Below are positions 63,731 through 64,000 of a stretch of 64,000 nucleotides of DNA, one piece after another. A program made the position numbers and the translations under genes. The stretch is from Gracilibacillus alcaliphilus (lineage in GTDB: Bacteria > Bacillota > Bacilli > Bacillales > Amphibacillaceae), in contig NZ_JAFBFA010000001.1 of the NCBI RefSeq assembly GCF_016909015.1, positions 1 through 64,000 of the forward strand, read 5' to 3'. The notes below the pieces were generated by a model. It was not told the origin of the DNA. It saw nothing but the letters and a program-made list of their open reading frames with translations, and did no database searches. Every line of letters starts with the position of its first letter. Within the stretch, counting starts at the first letter, position 1.

Positions 63731-63973
63731 TTAGTGTCCGAATCCAGGAACAAGAATAAAGTTGGTGTAGAATGTAAATCCAATAAAGAAGATAGTACAG
63801 TAAGCTCCAAATAAATACATATACATTCTTTCCGATAACTTTAAGTATCCAACACCTAAGAAGAACACCGTTTGGGCTAGGAATAGATATGCCATTGTTT
63901 CCATATGTCCAACATAAAACATAACAGTAAAGATTGCTGTCCAAAAAGCAAGCATACGGAAGACCCGATCCAT
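63731..63973 (-). CDS. yqgY: DUF2626 family membrane protein (YqgY)
   Basis: An 80-residue protein with two to three TM segments (about 5-22, 28-45, 52-72). It reads MDRVFRMLAFWTAIFTVMFY, and ends LVPGFGH, typical of DUF2626. A strong leftward site (AAGGAGGGGGAG) precedes the ATG. Function is unknown; it matches the YqgY position in B. subtilis and is the last gene in the window. Confidence 0.88.
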   Translation of the reverse strand: MDRVFRMLAFWTAIFTVMFYVGHMETMAYLFLAQTVFFLGVGYLKLSERMYMYLFGAYCTIFFIGFTFYTNFILVPGFGH

Positions 63974-64000
63974 TGCTCCCCCTCCTTTTTAATCACTATG

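Overview
The window comes from a low-GC, endospore-forming member of the Bacillaceae. From mtaB (7616) to the right edge, the gene order follows the Bacillus subtilis yqeV-yqgY segment closely: rpsU, yqeY, yqeZ, floA, yqfB to yqfD, phoH, pgpH, ybeY, dgkA, era, yqzL, recO, glyQS, yqfL, dnaG, sigA, cccA, trmK, yqfO, ispH, cshB, nfo, yqfT, yqfX, ispG, sodA, yqgE, pbpA, pst, yqzCD, rpmG, yqgN, yqgO, gluP, yqgQ, glcK, ltaS, yqgW, yqgX and yqgY. Sporulation genes (yqfC, yqfD, a GerA/SpoVAF-type gene) support a spore former. A halophilic genus such as Gracilibacillus is a guess only.

Layout. 1-3.7 kb: a TetR regulator divergent from an ABC exporter (ATPase plus permease), with a clear promoter and a candidate operator between them. 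3.7-7.6 kb: a gene graveyard. It holds a minus-strand coding relic, a decayed copy of the mtaB promoter and first codons, a PspA-like N-terminal relic, a strikingly GC-rich membrane-protein gene that looks actinobacterial, a frameshifted MoxR-type ATPase tail, an acidic unknown relic, and a frameshifted C-terminal half of the NHEJ protein Ku. The usual neighbours upstream of mtaB (dnaJ, prmA, rsmE) are absent.

7.6-19.6 kb: translation and tRNA modification (mtaB, rpsU), membrane microdomains (yqeZ, a truncated floA paralogue, floA), sporulation (yqfC, yqfD), phoH, the c-di-AMP phosphodiesterase pgpH, ybeY and dgkA. 19.6-32.9 kb: era, yqzL, recO, a glycyl T-box leader with glyQS, yqfL, dnaG, sigA, cccA, trmK and the Nif3-like protein. 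33-39 kb: ispH and ispG of the MEP isoprenoid pathway (minus strand) around cshB and nfo. 39-43 kb: an NfeD protein, a Na/Pi transporter and six tRNA genes.

43.4-52.6 kb: sodA, an MFS transporter, pbpA and the phosphate operon pstS-pstC-pstA-pstB-phoU behind a four-repeat Pho box. 52.7-64 kb: small conserved proteins, rpmG, folate recycling, rhomboid protease gluP, a germination-type protein, glucokinase, lipoteichoic acid synthase and a metallo-beta-lactamase-fold hydrolase.

Regulatory highlights are two sigma-W-type promoters with identical spacing in front of the two nfeD-family genes, Pho boxes near phosphate genes, the T-box, and a dispersed inverted-repeat family with GGTTGTTCAAAAA tips (four copies). 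No CRISPR array, prophage, rRNA or intact insertion sequence was seen. The least explained part is the 3.9-7.5 kb graveyard with its embedded GC-rich gene.
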